Shown: piece after piece, positions 12,963 to 14,584 of the stretch | Layout: the number at the start of each line of letters is the position of its first letter | Position numbering within the stretch: position 1 is the first letter of the stretch | Assembly (NCBI GenBank): GCA_036653075.1 | Contig: JAVVUQ010000035.1 | Span: 1-14,584, forward strand | Direction of reading: 5' to 3' | From: JAVVUQ01 sp036653075 | GTDB lineage: Bacteria > Bacillota > Clostridia > Christensenellales > CAG-314 | DNA length: 14,584 nt | Made by a program: the position numbers and the translations under genes | Notes under the pieces: model-generated | Told to the model about the DNA's origin: nothing | The model's input: the letters and a program-made list of their open reading frames with translations, nothing else | Databases searched by the model: none

Positions 12963-14417
12963 ATGTCAAATAACATTATTCGTACACGTTTTGCCCCCAG
13001 TCCAACTGGATTTTTGCATATAGGCAATTTGCGTACAGCATTATACGCATATTTTTATGCTAAGAAAAACAATGGCCAATTTGTTTTGCGTATTGAAGAT
13101 ACTGACCAAAATCGATACGTTGAAGGCGCTGTTGACGTTATTATAAATACGCTTAAAGAAACTGGACTTAATTATGATGAAGGGCCGATTATCGGCGGGC
13201 CATATGCGCCCTATGTTCAAAGCGAACGCAAAACGGGATATTTACAGTACGCTTTAGAGCTTATAGAAAAAAAAGCGGCGTATTACTGCTTTTGCACCAA
13301 AGAACGGTTGGAAACATTACCTGATAATAATGGCGCAAGACGCTATGATAAACATTGCCTTGCTTTATCAAAATCGGAAATTGACGAAAATTTAAAAAAT
13401 GGCGTCCCTTACGTAATTCGCCAAAATGTACCTATTACTGACGGAGTAAACGCTTATCACGATATGGTTTTCGGCGATATTTCTATCGATAATAGCGAAA
13501 TGGAAGACCAAATTTTGATTAAATCTGATGGTATGCCTACCTATAATTTCGCAAACGTTATCGACGACCACTTAATGAACATCACTTGCGTAATGCGTGG
13601 AGCAGAATACCTAACAAGCACGCCTAAATATAATATGCTATACGACGCTTTCCATTGGCAACGACCTATGTATATTCACTTACCATCTATTATGAAAGAT
13701 GCGCAACATAAACTTAGCAAACGTGACGGCGCTGCAAGCTATTCCGATTTGATTAACAAAGGTTATATAAAACAAGCAATTTTAAATTATATAACATTAC
13801 TCGGTTGGGCGCCTAAGGATAATAGAGAAAAAATGACTTTTGCACAACTACAAGAGGCTTTCGACATTGACGGCATCTCTCGCAGTAACTCCATTTTTGA
13901 TGAGGCTAAACTAATGTGGCTAAACTCTGAGTACCTAAAAGAAATGACACTCAGCGAATTTACGCAATACGCTTCTAATTGGTTAGATAAATCAGTAGCC
14001 GCAAACAAATACGACTATACATTATTATCTAAACTACTTCAAACTCGTATTTCTACCCTTGCGGAAATTCCACAAGTCGTATCTTTTATCGATGACTTTA
14101 AAGAATATGATTTATCTATTTATGAACATAAAAAACTAAAAACAACTTTGCAACAGTCTAAAATGGTTTTACCAAAAATTAAAGATGCCTTTTTTAAAGT
14201 CGAGATTTGGGACGAAGAACACATTCACGCTGCATTAAATGAACTTATTGCTACGGAAAATTGCAAAAATGGTCAAATATTTTGGCCTGCTCGCATAGCG
14301 ATTACAGGTTTGGTTTCAACGCCAGGCGGCGCTACCGAAATTGCCGAACTTCTTGGCAAAACTCGCACCTTACAACGTATGGACTTTTCAATTCAATTAT
14401 TTAATAACATTCCTTAA
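12963..14417 (+). CDS. gltX: Glutamyl-tRNA synthetase
   Basis: A 484-residue class I aminoacyl-tRNA synthetase that charges tRNA with glutamate. The Rossmann fold carries FAPSPTGFLHIGN (10-22), whose HIGN replaces the textbook HIGH, and the KMSKS-equivalent KLSKR (250-254). A zinc-binding insertion is suggested by C109/C111 and H131/C132. The anticodon-binding part ends with RIAITGLVSTPGG (near 448-460), typical of bacterial GltX. The ATG at 12963 is preceded by GGAGG (12953-12957) with 5-nt spacing; a frame-open TTG at 12951 overlaps that Shine-Dalgarno site and is rejected as the start. Transcription is alone, from an extended -10 promoter, and ends at the hairpin at 14457. Whether it also charges tRNA-Gln cannot be judged from this window. 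Confidence 0.96.
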   Translation: MSNNIIRTRFAPSPTGFLHIGNLRTALYAYFYAKKNNGQFVLRIEDTDQNRYVEGAVDVIINTLKETGLNYDEGPIIGGPYAPYVQSERKTGYLQYALELIEKKAAYYCFCTKERLETLPDNNGARRYDKHCLALSKSEIDENLKNGVPYVIRQNVPITDGVNAYHDMVFGDISIDNSEMEDQILIKSDGMPTYNFANVIDDHLMNITCVMRGAEYLTSTPKYNMLYDAFHWQRPMYIHLPSIMKDAQHKLSKRDGAASYSDLINKGYIKQAILNYITLLGWAPKDNREKMTFAQLQEAFDIDGISRSNSIFDEAKLMWLNSEYLKEMTLSEFTQYASNWLDKSVAANKYDYTLLSKLLQTRISTLAEIPQVVSFIDDFKEYDLSIYEHKKLKTTLQQSKMVLPKIKDAFFKVEIWDEEHIHAALNELIATENCKNGQIFWPARIAITGLVSTPGGATEIAELLGKTRTLQRMDFSIQLFNNIP

Positions 14418-14456
14418 ATTAAATATATTGCTTAATTTAACCATAATTTCTACCAT

Positions 14457-14486
14457 AGCTACGTACTTTACGTTCGTAGCTTTTTT
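14457..14486 (+). terminator. Intrinsic terminator of gltX
   Basis: AGCTACG (14457-14463) pairs perfectly with CGTAGCT (14475-14481), followed by a run of six T (14481-14486). It lies 40 nt past the gltX stop. An AT-only inverted repeat, TTAAATTAA/TTAATTTAA (14414-14440), precedes it. The rest of the window to 14584 is AT-rich with no visible feature. Confidence 0.85.
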
Positions 14487-14584
14487 AATATTAAATTATA
14501 AAATACAATAATACTAAATAATCAAATTATAATAATTAAATTTATAATAATATTTATTATAAAAATATAATAATACTAAATTAT

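Noticed and set aside
14414..14440. AT-only inverted repeat after gltX as a second terminator
   Set aside because: The stem is nearly all A-T with no T-tract; the stronger hairpin at 14457-14486 explains termination.

Overview
The window is AT-rich (about 30% G+C by eye) with strong Shine-Dalgarno sites (GGAGG, AAGGAA). Its gene families are typical of low-GC Bacillota: a Gx-transporter-family membrane protein, DUF2225, a PepV-type dipeptidase, an OmpR-type regulator and a MacB-like ABC fusion. An uncultured or poorly studied clostridial lineage is the best guess. This is inferred from gene content only; there is no rRNA or other marker in the window to settle it.

Layout. From the left, on the minus strand, lie an ApbE-type flavin transferase (165-1295) and a Gx-transporter-family protein (1595-2122), each with its own candidate promoter. 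A 776-base gap with leader-like hairpins follows. Then comes a plus-strand three-gene operon (2899-5452): a GT4 glycosyltransferase, an overlapping PlsC-like acyltransferase and a DUF2225 zinc protein. It ends at a two-way terminator that faces the 3' end of a minus-strand cardiolipin synthase (5733-7274). Continuing on the minus strand are a response regulator (7508-8191) and, transcriptionally upstream of it, a MacB-like ABC exporter (8458-10860). A 643-base gap holds a GC-rich hairpin and a seven-unit tandem repeat. It is followed by a PepV-type dipeptidase (11504-12844), which diverges from glutamyl-tRNA synthetase (12963-14417) across interleaved promoters. gltX ends at a clear intrinsic terminator.

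How the genes may work together. The centre of the window is rich in envelope functions: glycolipid or phospholipid synthesis (GT4, acyltransferase, cardiolipin synthase), an ABC exporter of the stress or peptide class, and a response regulator with no sensor kinase beside it. The simplest reading is ordinary membrane housekeeping plus one envelope-stress module. ApbE and the Gx protein may belong to extracytoplasmic flavin or quinone biology, but no flavinylated substrate is encoded here.

No mobile element, CRISPR array, tRNA or rRNA was found, and I see no convincing new defence or mobile system. The unusual material lies between the genes: several unrelated tandem-repeat arrays, long hairpin-bearing leaders, and a TATAAT-3 nt-TTAGCGTAA arrangement shared by two lipid-gene leaders.
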